From contig NZ_JASISU010000004.1 of NCBI RefSeq assembly GCF_030063285.1, positions 310,001-374,000 of the forward strand: a stretch of DNA of 64,000 bases, in the 5' to 3' direction. Of this stretch, positions 16,936 to 24,782 are shown in pieces. Source of the stretch: Pseudarthrobacter sp. PS3-L1. GTDB taxonomy: Bacteria; Actinomycetota; Actinomycetes; Actinomycetales; Micrococcaceae. Every line of letters starts with the position of its first letter. Position 1 is the stretch's first letter. The notes under the pieces are model-generated. The model saw only the letters and a list, made by a program, of their open reading frames with translations, was not told the origin of the DNA and searched no databases. A program made the translations under genes and the position numbers.

Positions 16936-18063
16936 TTATCGGGGCTGGACGTCCAGTTTCAAGGTTGTCAATCCACGGGGCCTTGCGGCAAGCCCTCTGG
17001 CAATACTGGTCAGGGCTGCCCCCGCAGGGGACTCCGGGGCCGACAGCACAAGAGGATGACCGGCGTCGCCACCTTCTCTCAGTGTGATGTCCAGGGGGAT
17101 CTGGCCCAGCAGCGGCACGTCAGTTCCTACAGTGGTTGACAGCCTTGCGGCCAGGATGTCCCCACCACCGCTGCCGAAGAGATCCATCCGGCTCCCGTCC
17201 GGCAGCTCCAGGAATGACATATTCTCGATAACCCCGGAAACGGCCTGCCCGGTCTGTGTTGCAATTGCGCCGGCCCGTTCGGCAACATCTGTCGCTGCAG
17301 CCTGTGGCGTGGTGACCACAAGGATCTCTGCCCTGGGCAGCAGTTGCGCCACGGAGATGGCGATGTCTCCAGTGCCGGGCGGCAGGTCAAGGAACAAGAC
17401 GTCAAGATCGCCAAAGTAAACGTCGGTGAGGAACTGTTCCAGGGCCCTATGCAGCATGGGTCCGCGCCATGCCACGGGCTGATTCCCGCTGACAAACATG
17501 CCGATCGAAATCACCTTGACGCCAAACGCCACGGGCGGCAGGATCATGTCATCCACCCGGGTGGGCACCTGCGTGATTCCGAGCAACCCCGGCACGGAGA
17601 AACCGTAGACGTCCGCATCCACAATCCCAACACGTAGGCCCGTCGCCGCCATGGCACATGCCAGGTTCACGGTAACGGAGGATTTCCCCACGCCACCTTT
17701 GCCGCTGGCCACGGCAAAGATTTTTGTCAGTGATCCCGGTTGGTTGAAGGCAATGACGCGCTGCGCGGTGGAGCCGCGAAGCATCTCCTTGAGGGCATCG
17801 CGCTGGGACTGGTTCATGACCTGGAGATCGACGTCGACGCCCGAGACACCAGCAACTGCTGAGAGGGCCGATTCACAGTCGGCAGTGATGGTCCCGCGCA
17901 GCGGACACCCGGCAATGGTCAACAGCACCACCACCTTGACGCGACCAGCTGACGTGATCTCTACAGAATCGACCATTCCCAGTTCGGTGATGGGCCGGCG
18001 AAGTTCCGGGTCAATCACCGTGGCGAGTGCAGCGTCTACTGCCTGGGACAGCGGTGTTGTCAT
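16936..18063 (-). CDS. mrp: Mrp/ApbC-family Fe-S carrier ATPase
   Basis: P-loop NTPase that carries and transfers iron-sulfur clusters. An N-terminal MIP18/DUF59 domain (residues 5-80) precedes a deviant Walker A GKGGVGKSS at residues 121-129. DVLFLDLPPGTGD follows. The 375-residue length is normal. The conserved CxxC pair of some ApbC proteins is not evident in the C-terminal half. The open frame runs on to 18504, but that part is antisense-like low-complexity sequence overlapping the DUF1003 gene, so ATG 18063 is used. It is 10 bases downstream of the DUF1003 gene. Confidence 0.92.
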   Translation of the reverse strand: MTTPLSQAVDAALATVIDPELRRPITELGMVDSVEITSAGRVKVVVLLTIAGCPLRGTITADCESALSAVAGVSGVDVDLQVMNQSQRDALKEMLRGSTAQRVIAFNQPGSLTKIFAVASGKGGVGKSSVTVNLACAMAATGLRVGIVDADVYGFSVPGLLGITQVPTRVDDMILPPVAFGVKVISIGMFVSGNQPVAWRGPMLHRALEQFLTDVYFGDLDVLFLDLPPGTGDIAISVAQLLPRAEILVVTTPQAAATDVAERAGAIATQTGQAVSGVIENMSFLELPDGSRMDLFGSGGGDILAARLSTTVGTDVPLLGQIPLDITLREGGDAGHPLVLSAPESPAGAALTSIARGLAARPRGLTTLKLDVQPR

Positions 18064-18073
18064 GGGGGAGGGC

Positions 18074-18847
18074 TCAGCTTTCGCGGGGTGTGTCGGTACT
18101 GCGTGATTTTCTCGGCTGGGAGGAACCCTCGGGTGTGGAATTCCTGGTCGCGGAATCCTTCCGTGGCGCGCGCTCAGAGGACGAGGACTTTTGTCGTGGA
18201 ATCTGTTGGGTGCGGGGCGAACGCTGCTTGTCCTTGCGGTCCCTGACCCGCTCCTTGGCGCGTTCGCGCGGCGATTCTGTCCCGCCGTCGTCGTCCGTGT
18301 CCTGGTCCTGGTCCTTGAACTCCTCCTGGGCTTCCAGCAGATCCTCCAGCAGTGAACGCAACTCCGTGCGGACGTAATCCCGCGTGGCCACCTCGCGCAG
18401 GGCAATACGCAGCGAGGCCAGCTCGCGGGTGAGGTACTCCGTGTCGGAGAGGTTCCTTTCCGCACGCTGACGGTCCTGCTGAAGGGATACCCTGTCGCGG
18501 TCATCCTGGCGGTTTTGGGCCAGCAGTAGCAGGGGAGCGGCGTAGGAGGCCTGGAGGGAGAGCATCAGCGTCAGCAGGGTAAACCCAAGATCCCTCGAAT
18601 CAAACTGCCATTCGACAGGCGCCACCGTGTTCCACAGCAGCCAGAAGATGCAGAAAACTGTCATATAGACCAGGAACTGCGGGGTGCCCATAAACCGCGC
18701 GAAACCCTCCGTGGTTTGCCCAAAGGCATCCGGGTTTGGCGAGAATTTCGGCAGGATCCGCTGCCGGCCACTCAAGGGGGTATCGAGGCCTGCGCTGCTT
18801 CGTTTGTGGTTGTTGCGCGGCGATTTGGAGTTGTTCAGGTCAGCCAA
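18074..18847 (-). CDS. DUF1003 membrane protein
   Basis: A 257-residue protein with two membrane helices, about residues 54-73 (FLVYMTVFCIFWLLWN) and about 85-110 (FTLLTLMLSLQASYAAPLLLL), the DUF1003 core. A charged coiled-coil-like segment (NRQDDRDRVSLQQDRQRAE) and a long Arg/Asp/Glu/Lys-rich C-terminal tail follow. No function is established. I prefer the TTG at 18847, which has GGAGG five bases upstream and overlaps the previous gene by only 8 bases. ATG 18880 is an alternative that overlaps by 41 bases. Confidence 0.82.
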   Translation of the reverse strand: MADLNNSKSPRNNHKRSSAGLDTPLSGRQRILPKFSPNPDAFGQTTEGFARFMGTPQFLVYMTVFCIFWLLWNTVAPVEWQFDSRDLGFTLLTLMLSLQASYAAPLLLLAQNRQDDRDRVSLQQDRQRAERNLSDTEYLTRELASLRIALREVATRDYVRTELRSLLEDLLEAQEEFKDQDQDTDDDGGTESPRERAKERVRDRKDKQRSPRTQQIPRQKSSSSERAPRKDSATRNSTPEGSSQPRKSRSTDTPRES

Positions 18848-20123
18848 TGCGTCCTCCAAGTTTCCGGATGGGAGCGTCATCCTCGTGTGCCCGCCAGTCG
18901 TCGGGTAGGAGATGGTCCAGGACGTCATCAACAGTCACTGCACCCACCAGCCGACCATCCCGGTCGACCACTGGCAGGGAGTTCAGGTTATACGTGGCCA
19001 GTGCCCTAGCCACCTCGCTGATATGGGCAAGATCCGAGACCGGTTCGAGGTTTTTGTCCACCAGGTTGCCCAGCGGCTCCGGCGGTGGGAAGCGCAGCAG
19101 TTGCTGGATGTGCACCACGCCCAGGAACCGTCCGGTGGGAGTTTCCATGGGCGGGCGGGTGATGAAGATCGACGACGCCAGGGCAGGCGAGAGCTCCTCG
19201 CGTCTGACATGGGCAAGCGCCTCCGCCACCGTCGCCTCGGGTGGCAGGATCACAGGCACCGGAGTCATCAGGCCACCGGCTGTATCCTCGTCATATTCGA
19301 GGAGTCGCCGAACGTCTTCCGCATCCTCCGGGGCCATCAGCTGAAGAAGTTCCTCGGCCTGTGCCGTGGGCAGCTCGGCGAGCAGGTCAGCGGCGTCGTC
19401 TGGATCCATTTCCTCCAGGACGTCTGCGGCGCGTTCAACGTCCAGGGCAGAGAGGATCTCCACCTGGTCATCCTCGGGCAGTTCCTGAAGCACGTCGGCA
19501 AGTCGCTCGTCCTGAAGCTCGCTGGCAACTTCAAAGCGTCTTTTGTCGCTCATCTCATGCAGGGCTTCGGCAAAGTCGGCGGGCTTCAGGTCCTCGTGGG
19601 TGACAACAAACTGCCGTGCGGCCTGTGGCTCGGCACGCGTACCCTGGTTGGCATCGGCCCAGTCAACGATCAGCGTCTCGTTACGCCGCAGCCTGCTCAG
19701 GGGAGAGAGCGAATGCCCTCTTCGGACAAAAAGTTTGCTGACAAACCAGTCGCGGGAGCGGTGCTGGTCCATCGCAATATCTTCAATGGTGGCGTCTCCG
19801 CTGCCATCCGTGAGGGTAACCCGACGATCAAAGAGCTCTGCCACCACTAGGGTTTCCGCACCGCGCTGTTCAAAGCGGCGCAGATTGACCAGTCCAGTGC
19901 AGATCACCTCGGTCTGGTCAATGGACGTAACCCGGGTCATTGGAACGAACACGCGCCTCTTGCCCGGAACTTCCACGACGATGCCAACCACATGGGGTGG
20001 TGCGTTATTGCTTCTGGACAGCACCACGACATCGCGCAGTCGGCCCAGACGGTCGCCCAGGGGGTCGAAAACGTCCAGTCCGAGGAGGCGCGCTACAAAG
20101 ACTCGGGAAACATTGGTGCTCAC
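18840..20123 (-). CDS. PRC-barrel/MgtE-N/CBS protein without a membrane domain
   Basis: A 427-residue cytosolic protein. It starts with a PRC-barrel-like region (RVFVARLLGLDVFDPLGDRLG), then an MgtE N-domain repeat array (about residues 200-280: LQELPEDDQVEILSAL, then DPDDAADLLAELP) and two CBS domains (about 290-420). It lacks the membrane channel of true MgtE magnesium transporters. It resembles Rv1232c by memory. It may be a Mg2+- or nucleotide-sensing subunit for a partner, an inference. The GTG start follows a TAGCCT hexamer seven bases away. Confidence 0.85.
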   Translation of the reverse strand: MSTNVSRVFVARLLGLDVFDPLGDRLGRLRDVVVLSRSNNAPPHVVGIVVEVPGKRRVFVPMTRVTSIDQTEVICTGLVNLRRFEQRGAETLVVAELFDRRVTLTDGSGDATIEDIAMDQHRSRDWFVSKLFVRRGHSLSPLSRLRRNETLIVDWADANQGTRAEPQAARQFVVTHEDLKPADFAEALHEMSDKRRFEVASELQDERLADVLQELPEDDQVEILSALDVERAADVLEEMDPDDAADLLAELPTAQAEELLQLMAPEDAEDVRRLLEYDEDTAGGLMTPVPVILPPEATVAEALAHVRREELSPALASSIFITRPPMETPTGRFLGVVHIQQLLRFPPPEPLGNLVDKNLEPVSDLAHISEVARALATYNLNSLPVVDRDGRLVGAVTVDDVLDHLLPDDWRAHEDDAPIRKLGGRIG

Positions 20124-20130
20124 GTCCTAC

Positions 20131-20136
20131 AGGCTA
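20131..20136 (-). promoter_or_regulatory. -10 hexamer of the MgtE-N/CBS gene, predicted leaderless
   Basis: On the minus strand TAGCCT is followed by seven bases and the GTG at 20123. It would drive the MgtE-N/CBS, DUF1003 and mrp genes as one operon. Confidence 0.45.
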
Positions 20137-20189
20137 CCGAGTCTGCTCTCCTTTAGCTGAATTTCCAGCCCATACACATGTCCATGAGA

Positions 20190-20195
20190 GACAAT
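20190..20195 (+). promoter_or_regulatory. Candidate -10 of the stress-like gene, leaderless
   Basis: GACAAT ends six bases before ATG 20202. The same geometry with CACAAT is seen for hemE. It supports the downstream ATG over those at 20178 and 20184. Confidence 0.35.
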
Positions 20196-20201
20196 GGAGG
20201 C

Positions 20202-21143
20202 ATGTCAAACATTTTTGGTGCTCCCAAGACCGGCGGGCAGGCTGGCCGCAACGATCCCCGCATGGTGCCCACTGGCGACACCATCGGTTCCTACACCTCC
20301 TATCTGGACGCGCAAAAGGCTGTTGACTACCTCGCGGACCAGCAGTTCCCGGTCCAGCTGGTCTCCATTGTGGGTAATGACCTGAAGATGGTGGAACACG
20401 TCACTGGGCGGCTGACCTACCCACGTGTTGCGTTGTCCGGCGCTCTGAGTGGCGTCTGGTTCGGCCTCTTTGTCGGCGTGTTGCTGTCCTTCTTCTCGAC
20501 GTCCCCCGGCTACTTCTCTATCTTGACATCGGTGCTGATGGGTGCCGCGTTCTTCATGCTGTTCGGGATCGTCACCTACGCCATGCAGCGGGGCAAGCGC
20601 GACTTCACCTCCACGAGCCAGGTTGTAGCTACCACCTACAACGTGATCGTGGCCCCCGAAGCCGCCCACGACGCTCGTCGCCTCCTGCAGCAGTTGCCTA
20701 TGACACCCTCGGACGCCAACCGTGCGCCGGCCTACACACAGCAGAACCAGGGCTACCAGCAGCCAGGGCAGTCTCCCGAGCGTCCTGCTTCGTGGAACGA
20801 TCCCTATGGCCAGCACCAGGGCCAGGTACAGGGGCCGCAGGCTCCGGCGGGGGAACAGGGCGCACCGGGGCAGCAGGACGGTCAGTCCGCTGGTTCTCCC
20901 GAACCGGCCCACCAGCCAAGGCCAGCGGGGGTCCGTTACCCGGATCTTCCTGATGGCCGCCCCCAGTATGGTGTGCGGGTAGAGGCCCCTGACGCCTCAC
21001 CAGGCCAGGGCTCCGCCGCCAAGAGTGCAGAGTCGGAATACGGCGACGGCAGCGCAACAGGCCACAGTGCTGGCCATCAGGGCGAAGGGAAAGCCGGCAA
21101 TGGCCAGCACCAGGAGTCCACCGATCCGGGCAACCGCCACTAG
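20202..21143 (+). CDS. General-stress-protein-17M-like membrane protein
   Basis: About 313 residues. The N-terminal part (SYTSYLDAQKAVDYLADQQ) is the ferredoxin-like fold of general stress protein 17M. Two membrane helices follow (ALSGALSGVWFGLFVGVLLS and SVLMGAAFFMLFGIVTYAM, about residues 75-130). The last 130 residues are Gln/Pro/Gly/Ala-rich, low in complexity and probably disordered. It occupies the place of Rv1234 in M. tuberculosis by recollection. Function is unknown. The start at 20202 is chosen because of its -10-like box; upstream ATGs exist at 20178 and 20184. Confidence 0.8.
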   Translation: MSNIFGAPKTGGQAGRNDPRMVPTGDTIGSYTSYLDAQKAVDYLADQQFPVQLVSIVGNDLKMVEHVTGRLTYPRVALSGALSGVWFGLFVGVLLSFFSTSPGYFSILTSVLMGAAFFMLFGIVTYAMQRGKRDFTSTSQVVATTYNVIVAPEAAHDARRLLQQLPMTPSDANRAPAYTQQNQGYQQPGQSPERPASWNDPYGQHQGQVQGPQAPAGEQGAPGQQDGQSAGSPEPAHQPRPAGVRYPDLPDGRPQYGVRVEAPDASPGQGSAAKSAESEYGDGSATGHSAGHQGEGKAGNGQHQESTDPGNRH

Positions 21144-21187
21144 CATCAGCTGCCGGCGGATCAGCGGTCGCTGAAAAACTGCACATT

Positions 21188-21243
21188 ACAAGGGTGTGAA
21201 AAAGGGGAAGGCCTGATGGCCTTCCCCTTTTTCACACCCTTGT
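21188..21243. terminator. Perfect 26-bp bidirectional terminator
   Basis: The left arm 21188-21213 pairs perfectly with 21218-21243 across the loop TGAT. Each arm carries a run of five A or T in the stem. It separates the stress-like gene and pepP, which converge. Confidence 0.88.
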
Positions 21244-21264
21244 CCTGAACTCACCAGTGGTGGT

Positions 21265-22860
21265 TCACGCGCCGGGCTGGCCCCCTACAGCATCTGCATC
21301 CTGCTGGATGCCCGCCATCCACGTCTCGACGTCGTCCGCCGTCCGGGGCAGCCCGGCACTGAGGTTGACGGGACCATTGGCGGTCATCAGGATATCGTCC
21401 TCGATCCGAACGCCGATGCCGCGGTATTCCTCGGGGATCCCGAGGTCTTCGTTCTTGAAGTACAGGCCCGGTTCGATTGTGAAGACCATGCCTTCGGTCA
21501 GGACACCGTCCAGGTAGAGCTCGCGCTTTGCCTGGGCACAGTCATGAACGTCAAGTCCCAGGTGGTGGCTGGTGCCGTGCGGCATCCATCGCCGGTGCTG
21601 CTGGCCCTCCTGGCTGATGGCTTCTTCGACACTGACGGGAAGCAGCCCCCAGCTCGCAAGGCGCTCAGCCAAAACGGTTGTGGCAGCTGTGTGGATATCG
21701 CGGAACTTGATGCCTGGCTGGGCGGCTGCGAAACCCGCATCCGCAGCATCAAGGACAGCCTCATAGACCTTGCGCTGGACATCGCTGAACGTCCCGTTTG
21801 CTGGCAGGGTGCGCGTGATGTCGGCCGTGTACAGGGAATCAGCTTCGACACCGGCGTCGAGCAACAGCAGTTCCCCGGTGTTGACCTTGCCCGTGTTGTG
21901 GGTCCAGTGCAGGATCGTGGCATTGTTGCCTGCGGCCGCGATGGTGTCATAACCGAGTTCGTTGCCCTCCTCGCGGGCACGGGCAAAGAAAGCTCCCTCG
22001 ATGACACGCTCACCCCGGTGATGGGTCAGCGCACGGGGCAGGGCCCGCACAACATCGGCAAAGCCCAGCGCGGTTGCCGCCACGGCAACCTTCATCTGCT
22101 CGATTTCCCAATCGTCCTTGAGGAGGCGCAGTTCCGAGAGTGCCTCGGCAAGCTTCTCGTCCAGGGCATCAAGAACCTCAAGATCAAGGTTCTCCGGGTC
22201 TTTCGCTGTGTTGTAGCGCGCGGTGTCCACCAGGGCATCGATGTTCTCATCGACTTTGCGGACCAGGCGGATGGATATTCCGCCGATTTCGGGGGCGCCG
22301 ACGTTCTTGGTGATGGCAAGCTCAAGTTCATCGATATGGGCGGTTGCCAGCCCGAGCTTGGCTTCGAAACCAGCCAGGGTGGGACGTGGTCCAATCCAGA
22401 ATTCGCCGCTGCGTGCATCAGCATAGAACTGTTCGGTATTCCTTCCGGCCAGCGGCCGGAAGTACAGCGTGGCGAGGTGGTTGCCGCCGTCGTCTCCTGC
22501 GCCTTCCTGCGTGGGCTCAAGGATCAGCACGGCATCGGGCTCGTGATCCAGGCCAAGGCCGGTCAGGTGCGCAAACGATGAGTGCGGCCGGAAACGGTAG
22601 TCGCAGTCGTTCGAGCGGACCTTGAGGGCGCCGGCAGGCAGGACAAGACGTTCGCCCTTGAACTTTTGCGAGATGGCCAGGCGACGGCGTGCGGCGTGGT
22701 CTGCTACCTCGTCCCGTTCTGCTGCCTCGGTGGGGGTCGGTGCCCAGTTACTTGCCATGAAGGCTTTGAATGCGTCGGAACTGGGCCGCTGGGAGCGGTT
22801 GTTGACGCGCTCATCTAGGGGCTGACTTGCGGAGTTTTGGGTGTTTTCTGCAGGGTTCAC
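21265..22860 (-). CDS. pepP: Xaa-Pro aminopeptidase P (M24B)
   Basis: Removes N-terminal residues ahead of proline. A 531-residue dinuclear-metal protein: N-terminal creatinase-like domain to about residue 230, then the pita-bread catalytic domain. Metal and active-site residues are visible in LLDAGVEADSLYTADITR (two Asp), HGTSHHLGLDVHD (His), FTIEPGLYF (Glu) and GVRIEDDIL (Glu). The N-terminal 40 residues are polar and variable. The GTG at 22860 has GGAAGG upstream. It is a single-gene unit. Confidence 0.93.
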   Translation of the reverse strand: MNPAENTQNSASQPLDERVNNRSQRPSSDAFKAFMASNWAPTPTEAAERDEVADHAARRRLAISQKFKGERLVLPAGALKVRSNDCDYRFRPHSSFAHLTGLGLDHEPDAVLILEPTQEGAGDDGGNHLATLYFRPLAGRNTEQFYADARSGEFWIGPRPTLAGFEAKLGLATAHIDELELAITKNVGAPEIGGISIRLVRKVDENIDALVDTARYNTAKDPENLDLEVLDALDEKLAEALSELRLLKDDWEIEQMKVAVAATALGFADVVRALPRALTHHRGERVIEGAFFARAREEGNELGYDTIAAAGNNATILHWTHNTGKVNTGELLLLDAGVEADSLYTADITRTLPANGTFSDVQRKVYEAVLDAADAGFAAAQPGIKFRDIHTAATTVLAERLASWGLLPVSVEEAISQEGQQHRRWMPHGTSHHLGLDVHDCAQAKRELYLDGVLTEGMVFTIEPGLYFKNEDLGIPEEYRGIGVRIEDDILMTANGPVNLSAGLPRTADDVETWMAGIQQDADAVGGQPGA

Positions 22861-22973
22861 CCTTCCATGTTCTCACCAGGGTTCGCCCCTTGGCCAACAG
22901 GGCGTCCGCCGGATCGGGGGCGGTCCGGGAGGCTCGGCTCCATTGCCGGCCACGCCTGCGGCCGCACTTCAAC

Positions 22974-22979
22974 TAGTCT
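22974..22979 (+). promoter_or_regulatory. -10 hexamer of the PHP gene, predicted leaderless
   Basis: TAGTCT ends six bases before GTG 22986 and favours it over the TTG at 22983. Confidence 0.5.
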
Positions 22980-22985
22980 TGGTTG

Positions 22986-23834
22986 GTGAGGATAGACCTG
23001 CATGCCCATTCGAACGTCTCCGACGGTACCGAAAACCCGGCCGACGTCATCGCGTCAGCGGCCGCGGCTGGTCTCGACGTGGTGGCACTGACGGATCACG
23101 ACACCACCAGCGGCTGGTCAGAAGCCGCTGCAGCTGCACCCGGACTCGGGGTCGCCCTTGTTCCAGGGATGGAAGTGTCCTGCAAAAGCAGTGAAGGCAT
23201 CAGCGTCCACCTGCTGAGCTACCTGCATGACCCAACACATCCTGGATTACTGGCGGAGATCACGAAGGCAAAATCCGCCCGCCTGACCCGTGCCGAGTCG
23301 ATGGTGGCCATCTTGGCCGAGGACTACGAGCTGAGCTGGGAAGACGTGATCATGCACGTGACTCCCGGGGCAACGCTGGGAAGGCCCCACATAGCTGACG
23401 CCTTGGTGAGCATGGGCGCCGCACGGGATAGATCAGATGCTTTTGCTTCTATCCTGACGTCCCGATCGCGCTACTTCATTCCGCACTACGCGCCAGACCC
23501 CGCCCTGGCTGTGGAACTTGTGCTGGCAGCCGGGGGAGTGCCGGTTTTTGCCCACCCCGTGGCGTCCGCGCGTGGTCGCGTGGTGGGACTGGAAACCTTC
23601 CACGACATGATCGACGCCGGCCTGGCAGGGGTGGAAGTCGACCACCGGGATAATCCCGAGGAGGGGCGGGAATTCTTGAGGAGCCTCGCCCGTAAACATG
23701 ACCTCCTGATCACAGGCTCCTCGGATTACCACGGCACGGGTAAGCCCAACCTCCTGGGGGAAAACGTCACGTCGGCGGACGCCCTGGCCCGGATCGAGGA
23801 CCTGGCGAGCGGTACCGCCGTCGTCCGGCCCTGA
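22986..23834 (+). CDS. PHP-domain phosphoesterase (TrpH/YciV-like)
   Basis: Metal-dependent phosphoesterase of 282 residues. The four PHP motifs are visible: IDLHAHSNVSDGT at the N-terminus, ALTDHDTTSGW (about residue 35), PGMEVSCKS (about 61), then HPVASARGR and GSSDYHGTGKPN near the end. Close relatives act on nucleoside 3',5'-bisphosphates (pAp) or as 5'-3' RNases. The exact substrate is an inference. The GTG start is supported by a TAGTCT box. It stands alone and converges on the DNA methyltransferase gene. Confidence 0.88.
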   Translation: MRIDLHAHSNVSDGTENPADVIASAAAAGLDVVALTDHDTTSGWSEAAAAAPGLGVALVPGMEVSCKSSEGISVHLLSYLHDPTHPGLLAEITKAKSARLTRAESMVAILAEDYELSWEDVIMHVTPGATLGRPHIADALVSMGAARDRSDAFASILTSRSRYFIPHYAPDPALAVELVLAAGGVPVFAHPVASARGRVVGLETFHDMIDAGLAGVEVDHRDNPEEGREFLRSLARKHDLLITGSSDYHGTGKPNLLGENVTSADALARIEDLASGTAVVRP

Positions 23835-23904
23835 CCTTTCGGAGCCCGGGCCGCTGCCCCCTTCACCACGCGGGGACATCGTAGGCCAGCACGCTGCGGG
23901 CCCG

Positions 23905-24777
23905 TCAGGCGGAAGGGAACGAAACGAACTCTGCCTGCGCACCCAACCGCTTTGACATGACGTCGACTGCGGGCAGGTTCTGGTCCACGCAAACAAACCT
24001 GCGGTCCAGCTTCGCGGCGACAGCACCGAGGGTCCCGGAACCGGCGAAGAAATCGAGGCACCAGTCGCCGGGCCTACTTGAGGCAGCCACTACCCGACGG
24101 ATCAGGCCCTCGGGCTTCTGCGTCGGGTAGCCGGTCTTTTCCTTGCCTGTGGGAGACACGATGGTGTGCCACCACACGTCGGTGGGTAGTTTCCCAAGTT
24201 CGCGTTTCGCCGGTGTGACAAGGCCAGGTGCCATATACGGCTCACGGTCCACCTCCGCGCTGTCGAAGTGGTATCGTGCCGGGTTCTTTACATACACCAG
24301 GATGTTGTCGTGCTTGGTAGGCCAGCGGAACTTGGCCCGGGCACCATAGTCGTAGGCCCAGATGATCTCGTTGAGAAAGCATTCGCGGCCAAAAATCGCA
24401 TCCAGCATGACCTTGGCATAGTGCACTTCGCGGTAATCCAGGTGCAGATACAGGGTGCCGTCGTCAGCGAGCAGCCGCCACGCTTCCAGGAGCCGTGGTT
24501 CCAGGAAAGCCCAGTAATCGCTGAAGGCATCGTCGTACTTGTTGAGCGCACCTTTGATGGTGTCGTAGGAGCGACCCTTGAAGCCGACCCTGTCGCCATC
24601 ACCTGTGGCGTTGCGCACCATGGTGGTTTCCTGGCGCTGCTGGACACGGCCGGTGTTGAAGGGTGGATCCACATAGATCAGTGTGAAGGCGCCGTCCGGC
24701 AGCGTTGGGAGGTACAGTGCGTTGTCCGCATGTACCACCAGGTTGCTGCCGTCCGGCGCCCAGACGGAGTCAGTCAT
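23905..24777 (-). CDS. Orphan beta-class DNA methyltransferase
   Basis: A 290-residue amino-methyltransferase. Motif IV DPPF (IYVDPPFNTG, about residue 36) comes before motif I FAGSGT (LDFFAGSGTLG, about 247), so the motif order is beta class, which modifies adenine N6 or cytosine N4. No restriction endonuclease gene is adjacent. It starts five bases after the stop of the DEAD-box helicase gene and is probably co-transcribed with it. Such solitary enzymes may control gene expression or chromosome maintenance; target sequence unknown. Confidence 0.88.
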   Translation of the reverse strand: MTDSVWAPDGSNLVVHADNALYLPTLPDGAFTLIYVDPPFNTGRVQQRQETTMVRNATGDGDRVGFKGRSYDTIKGALNKYDDAFSDYWAFLEPRLLEAWRLLADDGTLYLHLDYREVHYAKVMLDAIFGRECFLNEIIWAYDYGARAKFRWPTKHDNILVYVKNPARYHFDSAEVDREPYMAPGLVTPAKRELGKLPTDVWWHTIVSPTGKEKTGYPTQKPEGLIRRVVAASSRPGDWCLDFFAGSGTLGAVAAKLDRRFVCVDQNLPAVDVMSKRLGAQAEFVSFPSA

Positions 24778-24782
24778 TGAGG

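Noticed and set aside
18064..18504. N-terminal extension of mrp
   Set aside because: The extra 147 residues are low-complexity and antisense to the DUF1003 tail; family members begin at the ATG at 18063.
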